Positions 39,801 to 50,354 of a DNA stretch of 64,000 nucleotides are shown one piece after another. Source of the DNA: Vitis vinifera (Eukaryota > Streptophyta > Magnoliopsida > Vitales > Vitaceae); the NCBI RefSeq assembly GCF_030704535.1, contig NC_081812.1, positions 21,737,501-21,801,500 on the forward strand, in the 5' to 3' direction. The stretch's first letter is position 1. Each line of letters starts with the position of its first letter. The translations under genes were made by a program, and so were the position numbers. Below the pieces are notes generated by a model. It did no database searches, was not told the origin of the DNA, and saw only the letters and a program-made list of their open reading frames with translations.

Positions 39801-41438
39801 ATTGTAACAACCAAGTCACAATGCCTGAAACATGCTTGAATATGCTAAATAAAAGGCACAATGCTCACCTCCAAATGCAGCACATGTAGCTGAGAACATT
39901 AGCAATGGAGGCATCTGTCAATAAACAGGACAGTGCAATTAAAGTGAGCTAAAGAAAATGCCTGTAGAGTTAACATGTATGCATTTCAAGCAGAATAAAA
40001 GCGTAAGATGGGAGCAATCTAAAGCCTCACAAACATATGGTAAAAGGATTAAAGAGGAAAGTCACAATTATTAAATTTATACCCCAATTATAAAAGGAAG
40101 CCACTTGGGTCCCCTCACACGATTCTGAATATATGGGATTCCTGAAATCAAAACAATACTATAAATAATATGTGTGTCATACACATACATTATGTAAGCA
40201 AAGGAATCTGATTATACCTGTATTGATACCATACACTGCACTAAGCATTCCACCTATACCTGCGCCAGCCTACTCAGGGAAGATGAGAGTAGTCAGACAA
40301 AAAAAAGGAACAAACAATATTTTGGCATTATGTTTTAGGTAGATATCATGATTGACAAAAACTGGACAATAGGTATAAGAGGCCAGAAACGGAAAACCCC
40401 ATTAATCAGAGTCTCCGACAACCTTATAAACAATATCTTTTATGGGGCAAACTTCACTATTATGAATCAGGTTCCAAAAGAAATTTCTTTATTAGAAACA
40501 ATCAATTTCAATTCATTTGTAAAGAACATGAAGGATGAGACATTCTCCCAAAATGTCTGAAATCTGATCAAAATAAGAATAAAGGCTTCAAAATATTGAG
40601 AAGCAACCCTAAGAACAGCTAATTACAACTTATGGCAAAAAAGTCCCCTACCCTACAGAAGAGGCCAAAAGTTTTGCCTCTGACTAGAATAAACAATCCG
40701 CCACTTGGTCAGCTAAGGAGCCAAAAAAAACGAAAATCCAGCAAAACGTGGTAAAACATACTGATAAATATGTTATAAAAAGAAATTAGAAACATATTTA
40801 TCATCAAGATTCACCACCTCTCCTGGATTATGCACAATTGTCCACCACTTTTCATAGGTCTGGTTGACAGCCACAAACATTATCATCATGTGGGCAAAGC
40901 TAACATACAATAGCAATAGATTGGAATTAAAAAATATATCATATTGGGATTAATACACAAAAAACTATCTCAAACCTGATAAAAACCACTAATCAACTTT
41001 CAATTCAATTTGGATTATACACGGTATATTTATCACGGGATAAATTTTAATTTTCGTTCAGAATTCATTCAATAAATCAATCCAATTCAACGAAATTCGA
41101 TACGAAATTGCAGTAGAAAGTAAACCTACCACAGCAGTGGCGTCGTGCAAAACGGAAGTAATCGTCCATTCACCGCTTTTCTGATTCAAAAACAATCACA
41201 TCACAACAGAGTCGGCTCTGTGATCCACAGAATGTACGCATAGAGAGTGCGTGCATATAGAGAAAGAGAAAGCATACAGAACTAGGGTTTATGACAGAAA
41301 GAGAAAGCATACAGAATTAGGGTTTATTAGAGATAGACAGCGAGGACAGCGTGGAGATCCAAGGCCAGGGTTGATTGTTGGATCGTGATGGAGATTCCCA
41401 CTCCTCAATTTCTGCTCGTAAACTTCTCTCGTTCCCAT
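36842..41438 (-). CDS. Conserved plant protein of unknown function, six exons, 158 residues
   Basis: Exons on the minus strand: 41438-41313, 41180-41130, 40269-40218, 40141-40083, 39914-39869 and 36984-36842 (TGA at 36844-36842). All introns are GT-AG and phases agree, giving 477 nt. No exon is long enough to stand out alone; they join into one smooth protein. Its N-terminus (MGTREVYEQKLRSGN) is followed by a CPRC pair, then SVLHDATAV, a Gly-rich GAGIGGMLSAVYG segment, QNRVRGPKW, a hydrophobic segment (LMFSATCAAFGGYAL) and YYAASSASHYGISLLTRHIE near the end. The Gly/Ala-rich hydrophobic parts suggest one or two membrane helices. I recall a similar protein family in Arabidopsis but no function. 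The last intron (36985-39868) is long because it carries a LINE with a hAT element inside. Confidence 0.85.
37264..39155 (-). mobile_element. 5'-truncated LINE (L1/RTE-like, plant type), split by a hAT element
   Basis: On the minus strand the sequence reads LINE reverse-transcriptase tail motifs in order: CLEKQKGGL, LLGKW, WKQVI.GKYG-like, then (after removing 38213-38855) a restored KDKIGFKVRSGNMVRFW, KDKWCGDTPL, ILTLDQLQ, CYMCKEEG (zf-RVT) and WTIWRERKRRAF. It ends in a poly(A) tail, seen as T12 at 37264-37275. Stops occur in several places, so it is dead. The 5' boundary near 39155 is approximate. It lies in the last intron of the unknown gene, in the same orientation. Confidence 0.85.
38213..38847. 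mobile_element. Non-autonomous hAT element inside the LINE
   Basis: 635 bp with inverted ends CATAGTTTTAAAAGG and CATAGTTGTGAAAGG (read inward). It is flanked by an 8-bp target duplication: CCCAAACC at 38205-38212 and CCCAGACC at 38848-38855, one mismatch. Removing the element and one duplication restores the LINE reading frame. Ends carry repeated ggcgc motifs. Internal ACGT palindromes lie at 38507-38526 and 38551-38569. No transposase is present; the 130-codon frame at 38611 is incidental. Confidence 0.9.
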
Positions 41439-41508
41439 TTGTAGGGTTCTTCACCTCTTCGCAACTCTCTAAATATTTTTCACTGAACTGATTTATAGCT
41501 TAGAAGAC

Positions 41509-41590
41509 GAAGCCCATGGCCCCTCGACAGCCCATGGGCTCTAGACTGATCATGGGCCTTGAGTGGCCCATTGCACTTTGGGCTACAATT
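41509..41590. promoter_or_regulatory. Site II (GGGCC/TGGGCT) cluster upstream of the unknown gene
   Basis: Several tgggcc/gggcct/agccca elements lie 70-150 bp upstream of the 41438 start, on the side facing the L21 gene. Such TGGGCY boxes mark growth-linked plant housekeeping promoters bound by TCP factors. Function here is inferred. Confidence 0.55.
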
Positions 41591-41639
41591 CACTACGCCA
41601 CTCAACCCCAGCCCAACATCCACATCAAATTGTAGTGTG

Positions 41640-42660
41640 CCATTAGATTTTAAGTCTCAAAACTATATTTTAAAAAAAATTTATTCAAGATAATTATTAT
41701 GATATTTTTTATTTTTTAAATTAAATAAAGATGATAAAAAGTATGAGTATTTTTACTTTTCCAAAACAATGATAAATTATGTTGATAAAAGTATGATTGA
41801 AAGCCTATTTCGCAGTGCTTCTAATAGAAGTATTTTTATTATAAGTGTTTTATTCTACAACACTTGTATAAAAAACACTTCTATGATAATATCAAAAAAT
41901 GATTCTAATAGTGTTTTTAACAATATATTACATAAATATAAAAAAAAACTTTCTAGTATTAATAAATTACTAAAAAGTACATTCATTATAACAATAAAAT
42001 ATTATAATAATCCAAAATTTTATTAAAAAAATATATAAACATTTATATTGTTAAAAGAAAATTTTGAAAATTATTTTTATAATTATGAAAATAGAAACAA
42101 GTACACAAAAAAATATAAATTGATGTTATTGAACTTACTACATAATAAGCTTGTAATGATTTTCAATGAGATTGTACAAAATTTCAAAATTATTTTATGA
42201 ATAATAATTTTTTGGTCGTTGGTGAGAAAATTTTCATAGAAATTTTAAGAGAGTGAGAGGGAAATAATGATAATGAGAAATGAAAGAAATGAAATAAAGT
42301 TAACGGCGAATACTCTAGGTACTTTAGGAATAATTGTAAATTTTGAAGTATTTTTTAAAAAAACACCCCTCAAGTGCTTTATTTATTTTTTTTCAAAATA
42401 TTGTCAAACATTTATTTTTTATCTTAAAAAAACACTTTAAAAAAAAAAAACATTATCCTCCTAGTTTAAAAATTGTATCCAAACTTATATTTGACATTAA
42501 ACCCAAACTTAATATTGAATGTCTAATTATTTTTAAAAATCATCTATTAAATATTTTCACTTATATTATAAATCTGGTTTTTAAAATTTTTAAATTTATA
42601 TTATATATCTGATTTTCAATTCAATTTGTTTAATGAGTGACATGGTTTATTAAAAATCAT
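41640..42660. other. AT-rich spacer between two divergent genes
   Basis: No gene recognised. AT-rich with runs of aaaacac and tttttaaa. Confidence 0.5.
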
Positions 42661-42678
42661 CCTGCCTTTTTTGGATAT

Positions 42679-42773
42679 TGGGCTTGGGCTGGATCCGAAC
42701 TCGCACAAGTGCAGCCCGGCCAAGCCCAGTTAGGGTCCAAAACCCTACTATAAAGTTTCATCAGCTAGGGTTT
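42679..42773 (+). promoter_or_regulatory. Ribosomal-protein-type promoter: site II boxes and telo-boxes
   Basis: TGGGCT at 42679-42684 and 42685-42690, AGCCCA at 42723-42728, a telo-box AAAACCCTA at 42739-42747 and its complement TAGGGTTT at 42766-42773. Telo-boxes near the transcription start combined with site II boxes are typical of plant ribosomal protein genes, which agrees with the gene that follows. Confidence 0.75.
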
Positions 42774-42821
42774 ACAGAGTCTCCGAGTCTTCGATAGCGG
42801 TGGAGAGTTGGGTAAGGGAAG

Positions 42822-44860
42822 ATGCCGGCGGGACACGGACTCCGATCGAGGACTCGAGACTTGTTCGCCAGGCCCTTCAGGAAGAAGGGTTACATTCCCT
42901 TGACAACGTACCTGAGAACCTTTCGCATCGGAGACTACGTGGACATCAAAGTAAACGGCGCCGTCCACAAGGGCATGCCCCACAAGTTCTACCATGGCCG
43001 CACTGGTAAGGTCTGGAACGTCACCAAGCGCGCCATCGGTGTTGAAGTAAACAAGCAGGTCTCTCCTCTACATCTCTATCTCTCTCTGATGTGTTGTTGT
43101 TGTGTTTTGATCGTAGTTTATGGGTTTAATGTTTTGTTTGTGTGAAAATGGTGGTTGATTTATTGGGTATTGGTGGCAATTTCATTTTGAAGCAGTTGGA
43201 TTGATTCCGGCGTCGTGTACTCCGCTGACTTCTTATTCCATTTCGAATGATCACATGTGTTTTTGAATTAAATTTCTGAGTTGGTGGTGAATTAATAATG
43301 TGTGGGTTGTAATTGATCTGTTTAATAGGGATTTGTTCAATTGAATCGAGTTGGCTTCATAGCTATTAGCCAAATGAAGGATGGGAACTAAACCAATTTG
43401 AGTAGAACTTTGTCTGGTTTGATCACAATACATGAGAAGAAACACGAAGAATAGCTTCGTTTTGTGCATAAGATTATCTTAGTTTCTGTGGTGGATTTTT
43501 AGGGAAATGCGTATCAATGTAAAACCAGAGCAATTTTCTAAAGAATCACTTTAAACACGATATCCAAGCATTTTGTATTAGGGAATGGTTTCGGCTTGTA
43601 GGCACCAACAGAACTGCAGCTAGTTCCTTCTAAATACGCCCTTATGAGGGTTTCCATTCAAGAGCGGAGTTAGATACTGCCATCTAAGCCACTGTTTCTA
43701 TGAATCTTTCTGTGGTAATTTTACATCTAATTTGTTGAAGACTTTTTCAAAGATGTTATGACCAAGGAGGCAAACCAGCTTTGGTAAATAGTGATGTGAG
43801 TTGCAGCTTCCAGGATCAAGCATGCCTCAAAAGAATGGATAAATCTAGAGTGGTTTGGTTTACAAATTCTCTCAATTTCTTTCATCCCCCATGGGATTAT
43901 CTTCATATTTAAAATTATGGTTTCTTCCTTTTGTGAGATCCTTAAACAACACTTTCTGAATCCAGTTTATTGTCAATGCAGCAGGAAAGGAATTGTGTAT
44001 AAATAAAATTAGCATTTATGTTTTCCCAAATGGGTACACTCAATGCCCTTCCTGAAGGGTCCAGCTGGTTCCTTCTAAATACGCCCTTATGAGGGTTTCT
44101 ATTCAAGAGCGGAGTTAGATACTGCCATCTAAGCCACTGTTTCTATGAATCTTTCTGTGGTAATTTTACATCTAATTTGTTGAAGACATTTGCAAAGATG
44201 TTATGACCGAGGAGGCAAACTAGCTTTGGTAAATAGTGATGTGAGTTGCAGCTTCCAGGATCAAGCATGCCTTAAAAGAATGGATAAATCTAGAGTGGTT
44301 TGGTTTACAAATTGTCTCAATTTCTTTCATCCCCAATGGGATTATCTTCATATTTAAAATTATGGTTTCTTCCTTTTGTGAGATCCTTAAATAACACTTT
44401 CTGTTTCCAGTTTATTGGCAATGCAGCAGGAAAGGAATTGTGTATAAATAAAATTAGCATTTATGTTTTCCCGAATGGGTACACTCAATGCCCTTCCTGA
44501 AGGGTCCAGTTTACTATTTCTGATTTGTTAGTCTTTGCTTGAAGATTGCCATATCCTTCCTGTTGGCTTATCTGTGGCTATGGCATGTGCCCAATCCAGG
44601 TGGGTAACAGGATAATCAAGAAGCGGATCCATGTGCGAGTGGAGCATGTGCAACCTTCAAGGTGTACTGAGGAATTCCGGCTGAGGAAGTTGAAGAATGA
44701 TGAATTGAAGGCAGAGGCAAAAAAGAACGGAGGTCAGATCATCAGCACGAAAAGGCAGCCAGAGGGGCCTAAACCAGGTTTCATGGTGGAAGGTGCAACC
44801 TTGGAAACTGTTACTCCAATTCCTTATGATGTTGTCAATGATCTCAAGGGTGGCTACTAG
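42822..44860 (+). CDS. RPL21: 60S ribosomal protein L21 (eL21)
   Basis: Two exons, 42822-43058 and 44600-44860, with a GT-AG phase-0 intron of 1541 bp. The product has 165 residues, as expected for plant L21 (about 164). The N-terminus [19 protein letters not shown], the [12 protein letters not shown] block, [19 protein letters not shown], and the C-terminal [20 protein letters not shown] are all characteristic of eL21. It is a component of the large cytosolic ribosomal subunit. The upstream region has site II and telo-box elements. The intron holds a 445-bp tandem duplication that does not disturb the splice sites. The gene looks intact and functional. Confidence 0.97.
43617..44506 (+). repeat. 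Tandem duplication inside the L21 intron, two copies of about 445 bp
   Basis: Copy 1 (43617-44061) and copy 2 (44062-44506) both start cagctrgttccttctaaat and end cttcctgaagggtc. They differ at only a few bases. The second copy is followed directly by the last 90 bp of the intron. No C/D or H/ACA snoRNA could be identified in the unit. Confidence 0.93.
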
Positions 44861-46598
44861 GTCAGCTTTTCCTTGGTTTTGATTTTTTGTTTGGTTTTTG
44901 TGCTGCAAACTTCGGTAGACTGTATTAGCTTATTTGAAGGAAATGTTTTTCTGAAAATCGTCCCTAAGAGGTGTTTACTTTCCAAACATCTTACTGCTCT
45001 TGACATTTGGGTTAGTTAAAAATATGGAAGGTCGTGAATTTTTTTTTTTGCGTGATTCGATCATTGTCAAACCATGTTCATTAGATCTTTCTTGTGGGAA
45101 TCGATCAGCTGCTTGAAATTGAATTATGGGTTGCAATATGCTTGTCATTGTCCCTATATTACTTCAGAAGCTTTGCTGAAATCCCTGTAACTGGGATAGG
45201 TTGTCTTAGGTTTCACTACTAGGATGTGTTTGAAAAAAGAGGACCAAGAATAATTCAGAATATGGTGATGAAAAGATGAGACCATATGGATCTGAGAGTA
45301 CCTGACTCAGTCCTCCATGGAAAAAGAAAATGAGGGACAAGCAAATTCTGAGTATTCTACCCAACTGGGTGGCGGGGCATTACTTTTGGTTTTTAGGAAA
45401 AAAGACTACCGAATGTTAAAGACTAAACCCCAATTCTGTACTACTTTAGGGTTTATTAAATTAACCAAGGTCTGAACCAAATCAAAACTCTTCGCTTAAA
45501 TTTGGTTGGCTAAGTAAGTAGGACATAATATACATATTTTAGGATATCGTTTTCTTAATAGAATATTTTATTTTTGTAACCAAGTGTCTCGGACCGGATA
45601 TCCAATAAGATGTGTTACATTATGGTCGTAATTTGTTTTTATAACGAATAAAATATGGATGATCATAATTTATCTAAGCCTTGATAAGGAAGATTATCAA
45701 ATAAACAACTTAGAATTATGATGTTATAGCATTTGGTAAATTGTTAATCATAGCTTTTAGAGTTGGTGAATTATGATCTTTAAAAGTGATTTTTTAAAAC
45801 GTGGCTTTTAAAAGTTTGTAAAATATCTGGCTTGTTTGGAGATTTATAAATTAGTCTAGCAAGTCCAGAAAACTATTTTTAAGTATTAAAACAGGTTTTT
45901 TATTCCTAATTTTGTTTATTTATTTATTGCTTCCAAGAAAATGCTCCAACCATTTAAGAAATGTTTTAGGGTTTGTGTGATAACTGTTTTCTAAAAATAG
46001 TTCTAAAAAACAGTTTTTGAAAACTGTTTTCTATATTTTATAAAATAAATATTTGTATTGAAAGTAAAATATTTTTAATCAGTTTTCAATATTTTTAAAT
46101 GTTATATATATATTATTTTATTTTATTTTCTAGTGTTTTATTTTTATTTTTTAATGATTTTATAAATTTGTATAATTATTTTTTAAAATAGATATTTAAA
46201 AATAAATGAAAAAAAAAAAGTGTTATTTAAAAATATTCTTAATATTTTTTATTGTTAAATGTGTTTTTTTTTTCTTCTTTTTAATTTCCTAAAGAATAGA
46301 AAAAATGTTTTTAAAAACAGTTTTGAATCGTCTTGAGGTCACAGTCTAAGCCTGCATGCTTAGGGTAACATAATCATGAAGGATCATGTAAAAGTGACTG
46401 TAGGAGTCTAAATCAATCTCAATACAAATCTTAAAATTAACGACATCTTTCTGTGATGAAGATCATTACAGGTGGGGGGTCGAAGCTTTTAAACTTTTTT
46501 TGTAGTGGAGTCCTCACTCCTCACACACAGTCGCACTCACCGGAACCGGAAAATGAAAATAAAAGCTATGAAAGTTTACCGTCATCCTCTGCATCAAA
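44861..46598. other. Intergenic stretch after L21
   Basis: No gene recognised. At about 45965-46325 an AT-rich block is bounded by gataactgttttctaaaaa and ttttaaaaacagttttg, a probable MITE with decayed inverted ends. Confidence 0.5.
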
Positions 46599-47174
46599 TC
46601 AATAATGGTAAACAAAGACATTGTACTCAACTATGGATGATTCAACTGTGATCTTGTGAGTCTTCGCCTGAGCATACCCACGAGCAAACCGGAACACCCC
46701 ACTCCCTCCGATGATTGGCATCTCTCTTACCTCCGAAAACACCTCATTCCTCCCTAACAAACTCAGATTACTCCCTTTATACTTTCCTTCAATGAATGCA
46801 AAGTTAAGCACCATCAACAGAGCAAACTCATTCTCTGCTGCCGATGCATACATTCCTTGAGCCCTCCCCACCGTCTTCGACCCCAGATCCGGCCCTTCTG
46901 TTAGTGGATCGTCCATTATGGCTAAAAACCCGAACCCTGTCTTAGACGTGTTTGTCATCCACGCCTCTGCAACTCTCACTGCAGTGGCTTTTTCACCCTC
47001 CACAATGTCGTGGAGGAAGAAATGAAGATGGCTTAGCTTCTCTTTCTTCAGCCCCAATGCCTCCGGTGACAAACTTCTTGAGAAACCCTGAGATTTTCCG
47101 GCGACCAGGGTGGAGAAGAAGAAGAAGAAGAAGATCAGAGACATGGTGGTGAGTCTTGTGAGCATCTTCTCCAT
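46599..47174 (-). CDS. Dirigent family protein (DIR gene 1)
   Basis: Single exon, 191 residues from the chosen start. A hydrophobic signal peptide (SLIFFFFFFSTLVAG) targets secretion. The dirigent domain follows: LSHLHFFLHDIV, AVRVAEAWMTNTS, MDDPLTEGPDLGS, GRAQGMYASA, FIEGKYKGSNLSLLGRNEVF, MPIIGGSGVFRFARGYAQA, and a C-terminal VEYNVFVYHY. A longer frame begins at 47204, but that ATG overlaps a TATA box (tatata near 47204-47209), so the start at 47174 is preferred. Dirigent proteins guide stereoselective coupling of phenoxy radicals (lignans, pterocarpans or similar) in the apoplast; the substrate cannot be read from sequence. First gene of a minus-strand tandem cluster. Confidence 0.94.
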   Translation of the reverse strand: MEKMLTRLTTMSLIFFFFFFSTLVAGKSQGFSRSLSPEALGLKKEKLSHLHFFLHDIVEGEKATAVRVAEAWMTNTSKTGFGFLAIMDDPLTEGPDLGSKTVGRAQGMYASAAENEFALLMVLNFAFIEGKYKGSNLSLLGRNEVFSEVREMPIIGGSGVFRFARGYAQAKTHKITVESSIVEYNVFVYHY

Positions 47175-47202
47175 TGAGAACCCTTCGAGGGAGTGGGGAA
47201 CC

Positions 47203-47209
47203 ATATATA
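47203..47209 (-). promoter_or_regulatory. TATA box of DIR gene 1
   Basis: TTATATAT-type element about 30 bp upstream of the preferred start codon, leaving a very short leader. Confidence 0.6.
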
Positions 47210-48227
47210 ATGAATCATTATCATTTTCAATTTAATTTATTAGGATTGTCTCTCAAGCTATCAAGATTGTCAATGATCATAAAAGATGTTAAGGAAATTT
47301 TTGCTAATGGGATGTGAGATGACAGTAGGAAATGATTTCCCATAGAATTTTTAATTAATTTTTTCTATAAGGAGAATTGATTAAAAGGTAGAAGTTTTGG
47401 GAGACCTCCTTTGAATATGTTAAAATTATTAATAAAAATATTAAAAAACAAATTTCAGTTGTAATTATTTCTATTCTATTTCTTAAATGCAAAAATGAAA
47501 AACAAATTTCATTCACATATCTTAAATGGAGTGATTTTCGTTAATATATTAAAAACATTTTTTGGTATAATTATAGTTATATTTTAAAATAAATTAGCAA
47601 AAATAAAGATAATTATAATATCTTTAAAATAAATTATTAAAATTTTCACACGACCCCACTTTGTTCCAAATGAGGCAAGTTTATAATTAAAATAAACGTT
47701 TTAGAAATTAGTTTGAGATTTTTTTTAAACCGATGGGTTTGAGTATTGACATTTCTCATCCCAATTGGATTATATATAAAATTAATTTATTTTATATTTT
47801 TAATATATATAAAATATTAATAAAATTATTTTTTTAATAAAATTAGTTTTTAAAAGTTATAATATTTTAATTATTTATTAAATATATCTATTTCTAATAT
47901 ATTTTAAAATTTAATTTTTGAATAAAAAGTTTTCTATCCCGTTTTTTTTTATTATTATTAAAATGGACATAAGAATTATTTTAAATAAATAATACAAGGA
48001 TGAAGGCCGTCCTATTCTCATCCCAATTTAAATATCATCTCATAACAATTTAATTAAAAACATCACATACTTACACAAAAAAAATCATAACAATCCAAAC
48101 TCAAACCCATAAGGCCATAACACAAACAACAAGACACTAGATTTTGTCAAATAATAATAATAATTTTTTGAACTAGACTGTGATCGGCGTCATCTTCCTT
48201 ATTCCAGAGAAGAAGAGTCCAAGGAGA
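47210..48227. other. AT-rich spacer between dirigent genes 1 and 2
   Basis: No gene recognised. AT-rich non-coding DNA. Confidence 0.5.
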
Positions 48228-48803
48228 TCAGTAATGGAAGACGTAGACGTTGTATTCCACGACAGCGTTCCCTGTTTTCATATCCAACGTACGAGTCCGG
48301 GCCTCCGCATACCCACGAGCAAACCTAAAAAGTCCGCTGCCGCCGACAATCGGCAACTCCCTCACCTCCGAGAACACCGAGTTTCGGCCCAGAAAGCTCA
48401 GATTACTCCCATTGAACTTGCCTTCCACGAAATGGAAGGTCATCGCCATCAACAAACCCGGTTCGTTTTGCCCTGCCGATGCGTACATTCCCTGGGCTCT
48501 TCCCACCAGCTTCGACTCCATTTCAGGCCCTTCCGTTAATGGGTCGTCGATTATCATGACGGATCCGAACAACGTCTTTGACGTGTTCGTCATCGCTGCC
48601 TCGGCGACTCTGACGGCGGTCGGGTTTTGGCCGGTGACGATGTCGTGGAAGAAGAAGTTTAGGTGGGTTAGCTTCTCATGCTTGAATCCGAGCTTCTCAG
48701 GAGATAGTTTTTCTGAGAACTTGTGAGATTTTCCTGCGACGGTGGTAGAGAAGAAGACGATGGTGGAGAAAATTAGAAAGACAGGGATTAAGGTTTTGTC
48801 CAT
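48228..48803 (-). CDS. Dirigent family protein (DIR gene 2)
   Basis: Single exon, 191 residues. Signal peptide MDKTLIPVFLIFSTIVFF, then LTHLNFFFHDIV, AVRVAEAAMTNTSKT, IIDDPLTEGPEMES, GRAQGMYASAGQNE, FVEGKFNGSNLSFLGRNSVF, LPIVGGSGLFRFARGYAEA and the usual VEYNVYVFHY ending. All domain blocks are intact and the length fits the family. A TATAAATATT element lies at 48894-48903, about 95 bp upstream. Its promoter and first codons are duplicated at 62612-64000, so this gene's region was copied downstream. Secreted; substrate unknown. Confidence 0.95.
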   Translation of the reverse strand: MDKTLIPVFLIFSTIVFFSTTVAGKSHKFSEKLSPEKLGFKHEKLTHLNFFFHDIVTGQNPTAVRVAEAAMTNTSKTLFGSVMIIDDPLTEGPEMESKLVGRAQGMYASAGQNEPGLLMAMTFHFVEGKFNGSNLSFLGRNSVFSEVRELPIVGGSGLFRFARGYAEARTRTLDMKTGNAVVEYNVYVFHY

Positions 48804-49870
48804 GGTGGAAAATTAACAAAGAGAACGATCAAAAAAAAAAAAAAAACAGAGGGACAAGAAAAAAGACCTAAAAAAAAAAATCACAGACTGGTTAATATTT
48901 ATACCTTGTTTATAAGGCCAAAATTAATTTTTCTTTGACTGATTTTTACAATTTTACCTCTAAAAGCACGCCCCAAACTTGGGGTGGCCACTGGCCAGTG
49001 GTGGCCGTAACTCCTCGGGGGAAGGTGACGCTCACGTTTCTTTTCTATTCTTTTCCTTTCCTTTTTCTTTTTGTCTTTTCCTTTCCTTCCAACGGCGAAA
49101 ACATTATCTGTTATGGACCGTTGGATCAAATATGAAAGAATAGATGATGCCATGTGGAAAGTACAAAGGAAAGCAAAGTCCAACGAGGAAACATTGATTG
49201 CTAAGAGAAATTGAGGTCTCAAGTTAATTAAAAAGAAAAAAATTATTGATTTAATAATTTAATTTAAGTTACTAAATAAATTAAATATATGTGATAAAAT
49301 AATTTAATGATATTTAAATAATGAATAAAAGTAATTAACCTATTCTTAAAACCACATCTTTATTTTACCTTTGTACTCTCATTTGTCTTAATTATTTTTA
49401 ACATCTCTTTTATCTTTACTCAACCCATTTATCCTAATTATAATTTATAATGATAAATATGTCAATTTGATAATTTAAAATAAATTTTAAGTTAATTTTA
49501 TTAAATAATTTTAATACTTATAAATAAATTTATTTATAATTTAACTTAAGTTATTAAGTAATAAGTATTAAGTTTAATCAAATATCCCTAAATCTTACAC
49601 TAATTAAAGGAAAGAAAATAATAAAAAATATGTTTTAAGTTTAGATTTATTTTCTATTTTTTATTAGAAACTTCCATATAAAACCAAATATATTGTATAA
49701 AAAGTAAAGATTTATTTTATATCTTTAAAAATTATTTTAGAAATTTTAAAATTTGTGGTAGGAATTTTTTTAATATCTCAAATTTTAAAATTAATATTTT
49801 TTTTTTCAACGTAAACATTTAAGAGTTCTTGTATATTATATAAAAATGATTTTTTGATTTTAAAAACAAA
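48770..49870. repeat. Duplicated dirigent promoter region, copy 1
   Basis: The first codons and upstream region of DIR gene 2 match 62612-64000. Landmarks are cacgccccaaacttggggtgg, gggaaggtgacgctcacg, ccaacggcgaaaacattatc and the long AT-rich tail. Copy 2 carries an extra MITE at the place corresponding to 48936-48938. Confidence 0.9.
48894..48903 (-). promoter_or_regulatory. TATA box of DIR gene 2
   Basis: TATAAATATT on the minus strand, about 95 bp upstream of the start codon. The same element is kept in the duplicated copy near 62730. Confidence 0.6.
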
Positions 49871-50048
49871 AGAGAACACTATAATTTTTATTTTAAAATA
49901 AAAATAGTAATAACCTTTATTTTGCAAAAAAATTAAAATTGGGATATTAAAAAAACTTTATTATCTCGAAATTTTAAACTTTTTGAAAATAATATTTAAA
50001 GACATAAGATTAATCAATATCTTTTCTCCAAGAGTAATCAGATTCTAA

Positions 50049-50354
50049 GGTTATGTTTGGTTCCCAAAAAGTATTAAACAAATAAAAAAAATGTTAAGAA
50101 AAAATATTTTTTCATATTTAATTGTCTTATGAAAAATAAAAAATAAAAATAAATATAATTAATTAAAACTTATAAATTTTCAAACTATTTAATCTTTATA
50201 CTGATAAATTAAAATGAGTTTAAAGTAGTAAATAAAAATAATTTATTGTCTTTAAATTTATTTTTTATTTTCATTAATTTTCTCTTTTCTTCTACTTTTT
50301 TTCTCTAATTTATTTATCATGTATTTTCCCTCGAATTTTCCCCAAGCTAAATAT
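50049..50354. mobile_element. MITE of the TAA-flanked family
   Basis: TAA at 50046-50048 is followed by GGTTATGTTTGGTTCC. The internal sequence matches 62768-63069. The right end (gctaaatatag) is decayed. Confidence 0.7.

Noticed and set aside
46599..47204. Longer start for DIR gene 1 at 47204
   Set aside because: That ATG overlaps the probable TATA box, and the extra residues precede the signal peptide.
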